64,000 nucleotides of DNA, taken from Rhytidiadelphus loreus (Eukaryota > Streptophyta > Bryopsida > Hypnales > Hylocomiaceae). Shown here one piece after another: positions 23,420 through 35,830 of the stretch (its first letter is position 1; each line of letters begins with the position of its first letter). The stretch is taken from positions 61,895,093-61,959,092 of the forward strand of contig OX344763.1 in the NCBI GenBank assembly GCA_947034895.1, in the 5' to 3' direction. A program made the position numbers and the translations under genes. Below the pieces are notes generated by a model. That model made no database searches and was not told the DNA's origin. It was given only the letters and a program-made list of their open reading frames with translations.

Positions 23420-23800
23420 GCATGCTTTTAATCTCATTAGAAGACCCTACATTGATTTCATGCATCCAATGTCATCCATTATTTTCATCCACTTCCCCGA
23501 TGTACATCCATGTCTTCCATCCACTTTCATCATCTACATTCATCCATTTTTTTCATCCACTTTCATCATCTACATTCATCCATTTTTTCATCCACTTTCA
23601 TCATCTACATTCATCCATTTTTTCATTCACTTTCATCATCTACATTCATTCATTTTTTTCATCCACTTTCATCCATTTTTTTAAGCACTTTCATTAGTTT
23701 ACCTTCAATCCTGAACCCAAAACTTTTGTTCTTTCATAGAATTTTTTAACTTTCATAGAAATTTTCCTAAACTTCTGTTCCAATTATCATCCATTTTTTC
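23420..23800 (-). repeat. Right subterminal GATGAAA repeats (inverted)
   Basis: About 20 copies of TTCATCC/TTTCATC-type motifs, including a near-perfect ~45-bp tandem at about 23515-23660 (TTTCATCATCTACATTCATC). They are the reverse complement of the left-end repeats. The 80-95-codon frames rich in His, Phe, Ile and Ser are artefacts of the repeat. Confidence 0.8.
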
Positions 23801-23846
23801 CAATCTATTTGATCAAATATTTCAAAATAGTCTCTTCCCACTCACC

Positions 23847-23902
23847 AATCCCCGCTCCCTGCTCGCCGCTCGCCGCTCCCCGCTCACGTACCAGCATTCC
23901 CC
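23847..23902 (-). repeat. Right terminal inverted repeat of the giant MULE
   Basis: Read on the minus strand: TGCTGGTACGTGAG, then GCGGGGAGCGGCGAGCGGCG and GGAGCGGGGATT, matching the left end in order of blocks. Confidence 0.75.
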
Positions 23903-23912
23903 CACTTTACAC
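23903..23912. repeat. Right target-site duplication (CACTTTACAC)
   Basis: Identical to 7308-7317. Confidence 0.65.
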
Positions 23913-25504
23913 AACACTCTCCAGTTCTCCAATGAATCAAGTCGTTTAGGGGTTAAACAATATTTGTCACTTCTAACTCCATTACTGTTGTTAGTACTTC
24001 CACTATACAAACTGTACTGGAAAAATTGATTTAAAAAATTTGAGTATGCTTAATAAAAGGAATGAAGCTTCAGGTACCACTCTATTTCACTTCATGATAT
24101 AGTTGCTTCTGCAAGTGAAATACAATCGTACATATTGCCCTCATGCTAATCCTCTTAAGACACCAACATTTGATTCACATATCAACTTCGTCATTTTATG
24201 AAAGGAAGATTTCTTCTAAGGCAAAACACAATGAGACCGGCAACTTTATAGATTAGCCTTCACAGGTATGAAAATTTCTTAACAACTCTCTACTTATAAG
24301 AAAACACTAGGAATGCAAAGAACAAAATACCTTACATTTTCTACAAAGTATTAATTCTAAAAATGAAAAAAAACATTAACACACAATGAACTCAATTTTC
24401 ATATTCATTTTATACTAAATAGGTGAAAGTTCTTTCTACGGTGACTATCTACATCCATCAAGCCAAGGCATTCATTGCAAATAGTAAGTTAGCTCATTTT
24501 TCTATAATCCCATTCATTGGAAGACCTTCATAATGGACACACAAAACAATTAAGATGACCATTTCCTATGTGCATGCATTATAAACCTACTCTCATAGAC
24601 CAGGTCAGCTCAATATGTCAGGGTTCCATGCCGCAAACACTTTGCCTCTTATGGGAACACAACATTCAAATCTCCACTCTCTTGGTGGTTCATTATCCCC
24701 TATAGACCTTGAGTGTCATCCACATTTCCAAAATTTTGAAGATCTATTATAAAATGCAAATTCAAAAGATGATTTCTACATTACATTCAAAAAATAATAT
24801 CAACAAATACAAAAACCAATACTTTCGAGTACTATTTGATTCTACAAATTGAAAATTCCTTTTCAAATCAATTGTACATAGAATTTTTATGAGTTCTACA
24901 AGAATTTTTTTCCAATCACTGCAAATTGTTAAATTCTAGTCGTAGTCTTCTTTGAATTTGTTTATTTTCCTTTCTCATTACATGCTTTTTTGCTACACTG
25001 GAGGGCTGCGAGTTCCCATCTAAAAACCTTCCAAAACCTACCAAAATCTGCCATTCGCAAGCTGTGCTAACCAAGCCGAGAGACTGCCAGGTCACTGTTT
25101 TTGAAAAAAATAAAAAATAAAAAGTAAATTTAACCTTGTTTTTTATTTTAAGGATTTAAAAAAAATTCTTGAAAAAGAAAATATCTGACACTGGCGTTCA
25201 ATGAGACCGGAGGGAATGGAGCTGGAAACAGGCCTGAAATGGCCCTCCAGCCCATCCGGATTTCATCTAATGTCTTCAAGTTGTCTTTGAAGGGTCTTCT
25301 TTTGAATTGAATAGTTTATTTTTTCAAGGCAATCCGAACAATACTTATTGAATAATAGAACATCTACCTAGCAAAGACTTCACAATCTATATCGTACAAT
25401 TGTTAAAGAAATACCACATGATTCTTCAAGGAAAAAGTTGGATTAGAAAAAGGAAATTTTGTGCTTTGGATTTGTTCATGTTCATTCACTCTTCTAAATT
25501 TTAC
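23913..25504. other. AT-rich intergenic DNA
   Basis: No gene or repeat family recognised. A short GC-richer patch at about 25000-25260 carries no open frame. Confidence 0.5.
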
Positions 25505-28500
25505 TCTTGATTCTCCCAAGGCAAAGTCATGTAAAAAATGTCAAGTGAAAAAAAAATATATATTAAAACCTTAATCCTTGTTTTTAATCCTTCCCCCAAG
25601 TGCAATGCAAGACCTTGAAGTTTATTTTTGTCTTGTATAGAAGTTAGTGTTTAAGTACACAAATTGGCTCAAAGTAATGTATCTGTAGAAGCTTTGATCA
25701 ATCCCCAACCAAACTCATGAAGAAATTGTAAAGTGAAAAAGAAAGAAAATATTAATACCTAACATGAAGTTTTTATTCCTTCCCTTAAGTGCAATGCATG
25801 ACTTTGAAGTTGATTTTTGTCTTGTTTAGAAGTCATTGTTATAGTACATAAAATGGCCCAAAGTGATGTATCTCTAGAGGCTTTGATGAATCTCCAAACA
25901 AACTTATGAAGAAAATGTAAAGTAGAAAAGAAAGAAAATATTAATACCTTACTTCTAATCCTAAATCCTTCCCCCAAGTGCAATGCATGACCTTGAGTTG
26001 ATTTTTGTCTTGTTCAGAAGTTAGCGTTGTAGTATACAAAATAGACTATAGTGATGTACCTAAAGAAGCTTTGATCAATCCCCTAGCAAACTCGTGAAAA
26101 TATTTCAGGTGAATAAGAAAGAAAATATAAATACCTTACTTGAAATTCTAAATCCTTCCTCCAAGTGCGATGCATGACCTTGAAGTTTATTTGTCTTGTT
26201 TAGAAGTAAGGATTGTAGTGTACAAAATGGCCTATAGTGATGTATCTAAAGAGGCTTCGATCAATCCCCAAGCAAACTCATGTAAAAAATGTCACGTGAA
26301 AAAGAAAGAAAATATTAATACCTTACTTGAAATTCTTAATCCTTCCTCCAAGTGCAATGCATGACCTTGAAGTTGATTTTTGTCTTGTTTAGAAGTTAGC
26401 GTTTTAGTATACAAATTGGCTCAAAGTGATTTATCTAAAGAGGCTTCGATCAATCCTCAAGAAAACTCATGAAGAAATTGTAAAGTGAAAAAAAAAAAAA
26501 TATTAATACCTAACTTGAAGTTATAAATTCTTTCTCCACATGCAATCCTTGACCTTGAAATTGATTTTTGTCTTGCATAGAAGTTAGCGTTGTAGTGTAT
26601 TACACGGGCCAATGTGCTCTACCTTTGGAGACTTCGATCAATTCCCGAGCAAATTCATGTAAAAAATGTAAAGTGGAAAAGAAAGAAAATATTCATACCT
26701 TACTCCTAGTCCTAAATCCTTCCCCCAAGTGTAATGCATGACCTTGAAGTTGATTTTTGTCTTGCATAGAAGTTAGCATTGTAGTGTATTATACGGGCCA
26801 ATGTGCTCTATCTTCGGAGACTTCAATCAATCCCCAAGCGAACTCATGAAAAAAATGTAAAGTGAAAAAGGAAAAAAAACATTAATACCATATTTGAAAT
26901 TCTTAATCCTTCCTCCAAGTGCAATGCATGACCTTTAAGTTGATTTTTTGTCTTGTTTAGCAATTAGTGTTGTAGTGTATAAATTGGCCCAAAGGGTTGT
27001 ACCCAAAGAGTCTAAGATCAATCACCAAGCAAACTCTTGAAAAAAATGTAAAGTGAAAAAGTAAGAAAATATTAATACCTTACTCTTAGTTCTTAATCCT
27101 TCACCCAAGTACAAAGCAAGACCTTAAAGTTGATTTTTGTCTTGTTTAGAATCCAGCATTGTAGTGTATACAATGGCCTATAGAGATGTAGCTAAAGAGG
27201 CTTCAATCCATCCTCTAGAAAACTCATGAAAAAAATGTCAAGTGAAAAAGAAAAAGAAACATTAATACCTAACTTGAAGTTCTTAATCCCTCCCCCAACT
27301 ACAATGCATGACTTTGAAGTTCATTTTTGTCTTGTTTAGAGGTCATTGTTATAGTATATTAAATGGCCCAAAGTGATGTATCTCTAGAGGCTTCGATGAA
27401 TCCCCATGAAGAAAATGTCAAGTAAAAAAGAAAGAAAATATTAATACCTTACTCCTAATCCTAAATCCTTCCCCCAAGTGCAATGCATGACCTTGAGTTG
27501 ATTTTTGTCTTGTTTAGAAGTCAATATTATAGTGTATGAAATGGCCCAAAGTAATGTATCTCTTAAGGCTTCGATGAATCCCCAAGAAAACTTATGAAGA
27601 AATAATAAAGTGAAAAAGAAAGAAAATATTCATACATTAGTCCTAGTTCTAAATCCTTCACCCAAGTGCAGTGCAAGACCTTAAAGTTGATTTTTGTCTT
27701 GTTTCAAATTTAGCATTGTAGTGTACAAAATGGCCTATAGAGATGTACCTTCAGTGGCTAAGATCAATTCCCTAGCAAACTCATGAAAAAAATGTCAAGT
27801 GAAAAAAAAAAAGACATTAATACCTTATTTGAAAATTTTAATCCTTCCATCAATTGCAATGCATGACCTTGAAGATGATTTTTGACTTGTATAGAACTTA
27901 GTGTTGTAGTGTATAAAATGGCCTAATGTGATGCATGACTTTGAAGTTGATTTTTGTCTTGTTTAGAAGTCATTGTTATAGTATATAAAATGGCCCAAAG
28001 TGATGTATCTCTAGAGGCTTTGATGAATCCGCAAACAAACTTATGAAGAAAATGTCAAGTAGAAAAGAAAGAAAATATTAATACTTTATTCCTAATCCTA
28101 AATCCTTCCCCCAAGTGCAATGCATGACCTTGAATTGATTTTTGTCTTGTTTAGAAGTTAGCGTTGTAGTGTACAAAATAGCCTATAGTGATGTACCTAA
28201 AGAAGCTTTGATCAATCCCTTAGCCAACTCATGAAATAAATTTCACATGAAAAAGAAAGAAAATATTAATACCTTATTTGAAATTCTTAATCCTTCCCCC
28301 AAGTGCAATGCAAGACCTTGAAGTTGATTTTTGTCTTATTTAGAAGTTAGTGTTGTAGTGTATAAAGTGGACCAAAGTCTTGTGCTTAAAGAGGCTTGGA
28401 TCAATCCCCAAGCAAACTCATGAAGAAAATGTAAAGTGAAAAAGAAAGAAAATATTAATACCTTACTTCTAGTTCTAAATCCGTCTCTCTAGTGTTATGC

Positions 28501-28655
28501 ATGACCTTGAAGTTTATTTTTGTCTTGTTAAGAAGTTAGCATCGAAATGTACAAATTGACTCAAAGTGATGTATTTAAAGAGGCTTCGATGAATCCCCAA
28601 GAAAACTCATAAAGAAAATGAAAAGTGAAAAAAGAAAGAAAATATAAATACCTTA
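25505..28655. repeat. Satellite-like tandem array of ~188-bp units
   Basis: About 17 diverged units. Each has CAAGTGCAATGCATGACC, TTGATTTTTGTCTTGTTTAG, a variable middle (AAATGGCC...GATGTA), GGCTT(C/T)GATCAATCCCC and GAAAAAGAAAGAAAATATTA. One unit near 27860-27940 is truncated. No open frame is conserved between units, so it is non-coding. Confidence 0.9.
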
Positions 28656-30239
28656 CCTCGGGTATGCAACTCCTATATTATATGCAGGGGTCATTGGCAT
28701 TAAAATAGCTTAAAGGATGGCTTTTGTAAAAATAAAATGGAATTAAAATGACCAAAATGTTGGGTGAAGACAAAATTAAATAAAATAGCTACAAAAAAAT
28801 TTGGGTTGCATATTTATTAAAAGAAAATCTTCATAGTGTATATGAAGAAAATGGACCACACCAACTTTGCAATATCCACTCTATGAAGATGTTGCAAATA
28901 CCAAGCACCAAACTTGGCTAAAAAATTCAGTTTGTGCTCAACTTTTTAAATGCTGAACTTTGATGACAACCAAATCTAAACAATGTGAAGGATTGAAGGT
29001 CATCAACATTTATTGATGCCACTATTGATAAAGCTCTAATTTTTCTACTTTTTGATCCTATATAAATCCAACACAATGGAAGGAAGATGAATAATATGAT
29101 ACTTCACTCTTTAGAATTGTAGATAATAAGATGCACCCTTGCTGAAAACTACACCAATATGTTGAATGTTCAAAAATAGACGTCAAGCAACAAGAATCTG
29201 TCTCCTAGAAAATTAAGTGTACAAATATAGCAAGTACTTCTTCAAATACAAAACAACTCATAATACTAAGGCAAATTTAATAAATGATCAAGATTGAGAG
29301 GGTAATTTAATTAACTATTCTACTTTCAATTAACATATCTAGTAGGTGAGTTTAGACTTCTATATAAGTTACTGAAACTACATCTACTCCATTCAACCAT
29401 CATGCTTGTGCAATTATCAAGAATAATATTGATTAATCTCACTTCCTCTAAGCTTAAGCTTGAGCTGATAAGTTCTTCCAGATGAGAGACATCATTGAGT
29501 AAAGTAGGAGGTCCACAAATTGACCATCTAATGGCTGATATTGAATCATATTAAGTTTTGGTGGTATTTTTGGAAGAAAACAAACAAACTTATATCTAAG
29601 CTGAACTAGATGTAATCTTTTCTGGAAAATATGTATCAATGGGAGTTTAAACAAGGTCACATTTATACCAACTAGAGATAGTACTAGACCCTAAAAGCAT
29701 TAAAATTCCATCCCTAAACTTCAAATCAGCATACAAGCCCCACATTTGGAACAAACAAATTCAGCAAACTTGAGAATACATAATTGACATGCAATGCCTA
29801 AACAAGCCCAACCATTAACCCCTCACCGCCCAAGGCCTAACCATTCAAAAAACAACCTTGCTCTTCAAGTGTTATAAGTCTAAATGTGATTAAGGTATGA
29901 AAATCTCAACCATATAATCTTATAGTGTGCATGTTGTAGATGGTGTAAATCAAATTTGGGGTCATTTGACCATATAGATTGAGAGATTATAATGTTTTAG
30001 TGTTGAAAAAAGATGCTGAAATTTTCCTAAAAACACCTTTGGAGGTGAAATTCGATTTCTAAACCTATTCAAATGAAAAAAACTTGAAACTACAAAGTGA
30101 TTTAGAAACAAAAGACAAACACTTTGATGGGGAAAAAATCATTCAATTGACTCATTGCGTTTGCAAAATTGTATTGAAATGTCAAAAAACAGTGAAAAAA
30201 GTAGCAAAAAAACACATCTATGGCTAAACCTACCTCTAC

Positions 30240-30720
30240 TAAAATGCTTCTCAGTAAATCATAACTTCTTGGATTGATATGAAATTTTTACCACAAGAAC
30301 TAGACTAGTATGTGCAACTTTTCCAAATTTTTTTATTGAAAACAAACCCTGTCTGAAGAAGTTATAAGTGGACGAAGTTCAAAGGTCATGCAAAAATGTC
30401 TAGATTTTGAACTTCGAATTTCTCCCAAGCATTCAAAACAACTTGGATTGACCTGAAAATTTACCACAATAACTAGACTTCAAGGAGAACATAGCCCAAC
30501 AAATTTTATTGAAAACAAACATTGGATGAAGGAGATACAAGCCCCCAAAGTTTCAGCCTTCAAATGTAATTTGGTGAATTAAAATTGAACCTGTGAACTT
30601 CGATTGACTTCCAAGAAATCAATACATCTTGGATTGATCTGAAAATTGTACCACATAAACGAGAAGAGAGAACACAACTTTACCAATAAGTTTTATTGAA
30701 TTTGGACATCAGATGCAAAA
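30240..30720 (+). repeat. Three degenerate tandem units of ~180 bp
   Basis: The sequence CTTGGATTGA(T/C)(C/A)TGAAA followed by TTTACCACA and a TTTTATTGAA motif recurs at about 30268, 30441 and 30631. Non-coding. Confidence 0.7.
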
Positions 30721-31809
30721 GTTACAGCACTTTGAATTTTCTGTGAGGACACTTTTTGTCCCCTCCAGCAATGAGGGGTTAACAACAAAGCTCACAAACA
30801 AAGCCAAGCATGATCACTCTCAAAACAATGATCTAAAGAGCAAATACAAAAGCAACACGAAAGGTGCACAAGCTAGCTCAAAAATACAAACCCTAATCCA
30901 AGCAAAAAGATAGAAACATAGAAACAATAACTTACCTTAATGTAAAATTTTGAATTTAATCAAGAGCATGAACGAATCATCACCTAATGTAATCCTTCAT
31001 GTCGTTCACAGTGACGCTTCACAACAATGCTCCAAATGTGATCCTCACAACGATTGTCAAATGAAATCAAGCCTCCATAAATATTGCCACATCCCTCCAA
31101 ATCAATTGCTACACCCTTCCAAATTGATTCTTACACCCCTCCAAATCGAAGACAATAGTACACAAAAACATGAGAGAGAATGATTGAGGCGAAATGAGGG
31201 AAGAAGTGGTGAAAGAAAGCGACAGAAGCTTGGGCAGAAGAAAGCAGCGGGAAATAGACTGAACTGAAAACAAAGATACTAACGGCACTAGGGTTTAGAA
31301 TACACCTGCTGCCCTATACCCTTGGAATACCCTTAAGATATCCGGTTTTCAATATTTTTGATTGTCATATCCTCAAGGTGCATTGGAGACAATGAAACAT
31401 ATTTGATCATTAATAGCACATATCTCAGCCAAACAACCAGTATCTCAATATAAATCATCAATCTTCTAGCTCAACTATCACACCCAAAGTTGCCTATGTA
31501 TAATTTTACAAAATTCATACAAAAAGTTTCCTCCAATTAAAATTAAAATTCATTTGTCATATGTTATTTATATTAAAATTTTATTAAAAAGACCCAAAAT
31601 TTGGGTAGCTTGTCCCATGATATATGTATTAAAAAAACTCATATAATTAGATTTATAATGCTATTATTATCCTCAAAAATACTAATTAAATGTATATATT
31701 TACATTTTTGGATTCCTTGTTGAAAGGGCTACAAGTCTTTTCTAAATTAAAACAAATAACATCCCTTGAAATTAAACTAAAATGCATTATAAGTAATTAA
31801 AATCAAGGC
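30721..31809. other. Remainder of the unclassified element
   Basis: No recognisable domain. Frames at 30713-30913 and 30950-31183 (66 and 77 codons) have no motif. An AACTTACCTT at about 30930 would be a minus-strand donor, but no exon is evident. Confidence 0.4.
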
Positions 31810-32285
31810 CATATAATATGGGAGTTGCATATCCGGGATAATAAGAGAATGAAAACGATGCATGACTTAGATTTTTTTAGGGGTTGAAAGCACAACTATT
31901 TGAATTCAATGACCATGGAAGTAAAACTCATTTCAATTGCATAGTAACACATTTTACTCAAGAAATAATACAAGTCTACAACATCAATTACCAACAAATT
32001 TATTTTCATTTTCTTATTTTCCTTGCGTCCATTATATACTACGGAATCAAAAAGGACCAAGAGTATTTGAATTCAAAAGTTGTTACACTTTGCATAACAA
32101 TGTTTAAAGGTCATATTCAATATACATAACTTTACAAATAGCCCATTGAATAATTGTTTTTCTAAAGACAATGCACGTGGCATAAAATTGCTTCATATAT
32201 TATAGGAAAATATTACAAAATAAGCGGCACATATTTGGCCACTAAGCTCATTGCTTGTAGTACTAAAGTCTTGCACTAGACCATC

Positions 32286-33892
32286 CTATTACAAAGGTGA
32301 GCCTCGAAACACCGATTTGGAGGGCATCATGGACCATGGTGGAGACATAAGGGAATTTGTGATCTCTATACACGTTGGTCTCTTCTTTGGGTCAGGGTTC
32401 ATGAGTTCACGCAACTTCATTCCAAAGTACATTGATCCTTCGCGAGTCTTGAACAAATCCTTGTCCCAGTCGTCCATATCACCAATTTCATCCATTCGGT
32501 CAACTTCCCAATAGAATATGAGTCTGACTATTGCGTATACTTATACTGTTGTTACATGATCCATATACTTGTATCGGAATTTGGAGGTCCATATGCATAA
32601 AACAACTCTGGGGCAACCTACCAACAACCTTTTCGGTATTGATCCCTCTCGGTCTCAGATGGCCTTCCATAATGTGAAGGCGCATTTTCGTCAAAACGAC
32701 TTGATATTCCCAAATCACAAATTCCAATGTTGATTATGTCGTTTGAATAATCAGGAAAATGCAACATGATGTTCATGGGAGACAAGTCATTGTGTAGCAC
32801 ACGGCACTTGTGCATGAGATTTGTCACATATACTAAAGCCCATGCCAACTTTGCCTGGTGCCTTCGGAAGAGATCGAGTTCTTTTTGTTTCTCCTCAAGA
32901 AGTCTTGTGGCTTTTTGCATTTCATGTCAGTCAATGGTTGGTGATACAGAACGATCTAAATGCCTCAACTCATTCAAATGGCTCCCATTCCACCACAATG
33001 TATATGCTTCATTCATGCAAGAATGAATGGCAGAAAACTTAATGATGCCAGGGTGATTTAAGGGGCAAGCAAGGGCCTCCATGGATCGTTGCACTTTCCC
33101 CTTGCACGGGTTTATTTCCTTGGATATTTTCCCTACAAAAGCGATGTAGCTTGGAATTGTATCCATTCCTTCAATGCGTACCTTACACACTTTTGCATAC
33201 CCCCCTTCACGTTCAAAAGCACTAATGGGCACCACTTTTGCCGTATCGGAGATCCATGTGATACACAATCCACCATCTTGCACAAATGCTACCTGCACTG
33301 TTGCATTTTTCTACTTAAAACCCCTTGCTGAGCCTCTTGCCAATTTCTTCACTACGTTAGACCACCACTCCATCTTTTGGTAGAATGCCTTGACCTCTTC
33401 TGATTCCTCTGCTATTGGAAGTAATGGTCAATGTTCCTCCATCAATTTCTTGGTATTGAACATCACTGCTTTCAATGTGTTATCAAGCCATTCAAATAGT
33501 CTAGAAGAATACGTCAAGTCAATGTCTGCAAAATCATCGGATCCCTTTAACTTGGTTAAAATCCGTGCCTGTAAATCGTTCGGCAAGGCCACACTACCAG
33601 TTGTAGGACACCTCAAGTAGCTTGCCTCTAAGAATTGTACACTTTTCCCTGCATACCGCTAGAGACACACTTCGTATGCATATCGGGTATAACTTGGGGG
33701 AGGAGAGTTGGAGTCCTTGTCATGTGCAGACTTCTGCTTCTTGTCCTTCCGTCGCCTTTGACTCCTTCCTTCTTCATTTTCATTTACAGCTATCGGAACT
33801 TCAAAATGTATTGGATCATCAAGGTCCATATCCCATATAGACTTTCTCCTTGTAGTGTTGCCTTCATGTGAAAAAGACATGTTGTACTTCAA
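32286..33892 (-). pseudogene. Protein-kinase-like gene, decayed
   Basis: On the minus strand the kinase order is preserved in fragments: an N-terminal extension (about 33430-33890) with a Lys/Arg-rich linker (GRSQRRRKDKKQKS); a glycine-loop-like GGYAKVCKV and candidate ATP lysine in VGKISK (about 33130-33220); the catalytic loop HNDLSPMNIMLH and DLG in place of DFG (about 32690-32790); and the C-lobe signature NPDPKKRPTCIEI (about 32370). Several stops and frame changes separate these pieces (for example at 33425, around 32922-32930 and near 32500). Substrate and pathway unknown. No introns are obvious, so it may be retro-derived. Confidence 0.75.
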
Positions 33893-34039
33893 AATAGTTC
33901 ACAACCCGTGTTCAAAATTCGTAGATTGAAAGGGCAAAAATTTCCCCTCCCAATTGAGACCCTGGCCCACATGCACGCATCCAGCCACCTCAAGGTAGGT
34001 GAAAGACAGTGCGCAAGGCCAAAGTGAGTAGAGAATCCG

Positions 34040-35830
34040 GGTGTAGGGCTAATGCTTAAGCACTCGCAGTCGCCTTAGGACGTGTGCGTATGAAAAAGTG
34101 GGCGACTACGGGTCTGAAGACAATGGGAATAGGCAATTGCGGGTCTTCGGAGTGCGAAAATGGGCGACTGAGGGTCATCGGAGCACGGAAATGGGTGACC
34201 GCAAGTACCAATAATCTAGAATAGCATTCCGAAACTTGCACGCGTGGTCGCCCACAAAAGCAATCTCCTTGACCCGTAGTCGCCCCCTATGTGCAATTGC
34301 CCCCTACACGCAATCGCCTTGATTCAGCATTTTCAAAAAAATTGGTGTCTTCTTCTTTTACCCGCAGTCGCCCCCAACGCACGGTCGCCCTGATGGAAGG
34401 GGGGAGTTTGCATTTTCCAAAAAATTAGTGACTCCCTCCTTGACCCATAGTTGCCCCCAACACGTAGTCGCCTTGATGAAAGGGGGGAGTTTGCATTTTC
34501 AAAAAATTGGTGTCTCCTTCCTTGACTCGCAGTCGCCCCCTACGTGCAGTCGCCCTGATTGAGGGGGAGCTTCAAATGTGTTTCTCTCTTCCTCGATGAC
34601 CCTCGGTCACCCTTGACCCAAGGTGGCCCTAAACCAACAACCATTTCAAAGAACTGACCCAACACTAATTAGCATTTGGAGCAGCTTCTAATTGTTTTTT
34701 CCTTGTTTCACTTACTAAATCTGTAATAAATATTAGGCGTCAATTCATATCAAAGATATGGCAAGGCAATCAAAGAATTATTCTCACAATGTGAAGGGGT
34801 TCCCAAACCCTAGACCTTGGAAAACAATAATAAAACATTTATCTAGAATCAAATCATTAAACCTACATAAAATACTTGCACATCCTACACAAGATGTAGT
34901 ATTTTAGACCTAATGCAGAATCATGTCTTTTTTTTCTTGTTGAAATTGTAAAGGGAATGGAGAAAGTAACATATGATCAAAAGGAATTACAAACAATATG
35001 GGAGAAGGGGCCCAAAAAACACCTTCTCGTGAAACATGCCCCAATATATCTAATTACACCTCCCGACTATTTCAATGTACATAAAACTTTTAATTGGAAC
35101 TTGGGTAAAAGGAATGTTGGAGAGCTAATGCAAAACCATTTTTTTTTCTTGTTGAAATTGTAAAGAGAATGGAGAAAGTAACATATAATCAAAGGGAATT
35201 AAAAACAATATGGGAGAGGGGTTCCAAAAAACACCATCTCGTGAACGTGCCCATATCCGTAGTCGCCCCAAGCGTGGTCGCCCTAGAACCTTGGTTTTGC
35301 TTTTGGAAGTGATATGGGGACCCGTAGTCGCCCCCTACGCGGAGTCACCTTGATGGAGGGGGGAGTTTACATTCTCAAATAATTTGGTATCTCCCTCGTT
35401 GATCTATAGTCGCCCTCTATGTGTAGTCGCCCTAATGGAAGGGGGGAGTTTGCATTTCAAATAATTTGGTGTCTCCCTCCTTGACCCGCAGTCGCCCATT
35501 ACGCGTAGTCACCCTGATAGAGGGGGGCAGTTCGCATTTGAAAATTATTTGGTGTCTCCTTCCTTCCCTCCATCAAGGCGACTGCGCGTAGGGGGCGACT
35601 GTGGGTCAAGGAGTTTGCATTTTCTCCTCAACCAGCAGTTGCCCCCTATGCGCAGTCGCCTTAATGGAGGGGGGTGAATTTTCAAATGTGTTTCTCCCTC
35701 GAGGACCTGAGGTCACCCCTGACCCGAGGTCGCCCTTGAAAGATGTGAGGGATTCTTGGAAGTAAAATTCCGGATCCGCAGTCGCCCCATGCGCAGTCGC
35801 TCTAGTTTTCGTGATGCGGGGTTTAGGGTT
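34040..35830. repeat. Cluster 1 of the CCCGCAGTCGCCC motif family
   Basis: Dozens of variants of GACCCGCAGTCGCCC, often followed by CCTACGCGCAGTCGCC and GATGGAGGGGGGAGTTTGCA. From about 34060 to 34200 the motif is on the minus strand (GGGCGACTGAGGGTC); from 34250 on it is on the plus strand, with a brief return near 35570-35610. Longer direct copies exist too: a ~210-bp unit beginning TTGTTGAAATTGTAAAG at 34937 and 35147. Confidence 0.8.

Larger units (their letters stand above)
7318..23902. mobile_element. Giant MULE-like DNA transposon with ParB-methyltransferase cargo
   Basis: About 16.6 kb bounded by inverted GAGCGGGGA-rich ends and a candidate 10-bp direct duplication. Inside the ends, both flanks are built from GATGAAA-type repeats in inverted orientation (7440-7880 and 23420-23800). 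Between them lie, divergently, a MULE transposase gene (8643-12538, minus) and a large ParB plus DNA-methyltransferase gene (13562-19240, plus), followed by a GC-rich tandem array and a second decayed methyltransferase-like fragment. Family assignment rests on the transposase domain, SWIM finger, long TIRs and length of duplication. Both genes carry disabling changes, so this copy is likely non-autonomous, though the ends look intact enough to be mobilised. Confidence 0.78.
28659..31835. mobile_element. Unclassified 3.2-kb element with short terminal inverted repeats
   Basis: 26-bp inverted repeats at 28659-28684 and 31810-31835 match at 24 of 26 positions (core TATGCAACTCC). No transposase is visible inside. 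The left end abuts the 188-bp array. I could not identify a clear target duplication. Inside are short stress-free AT-rich regions and a degenerate repeat at 30240-30720. Confidence 0.5.
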
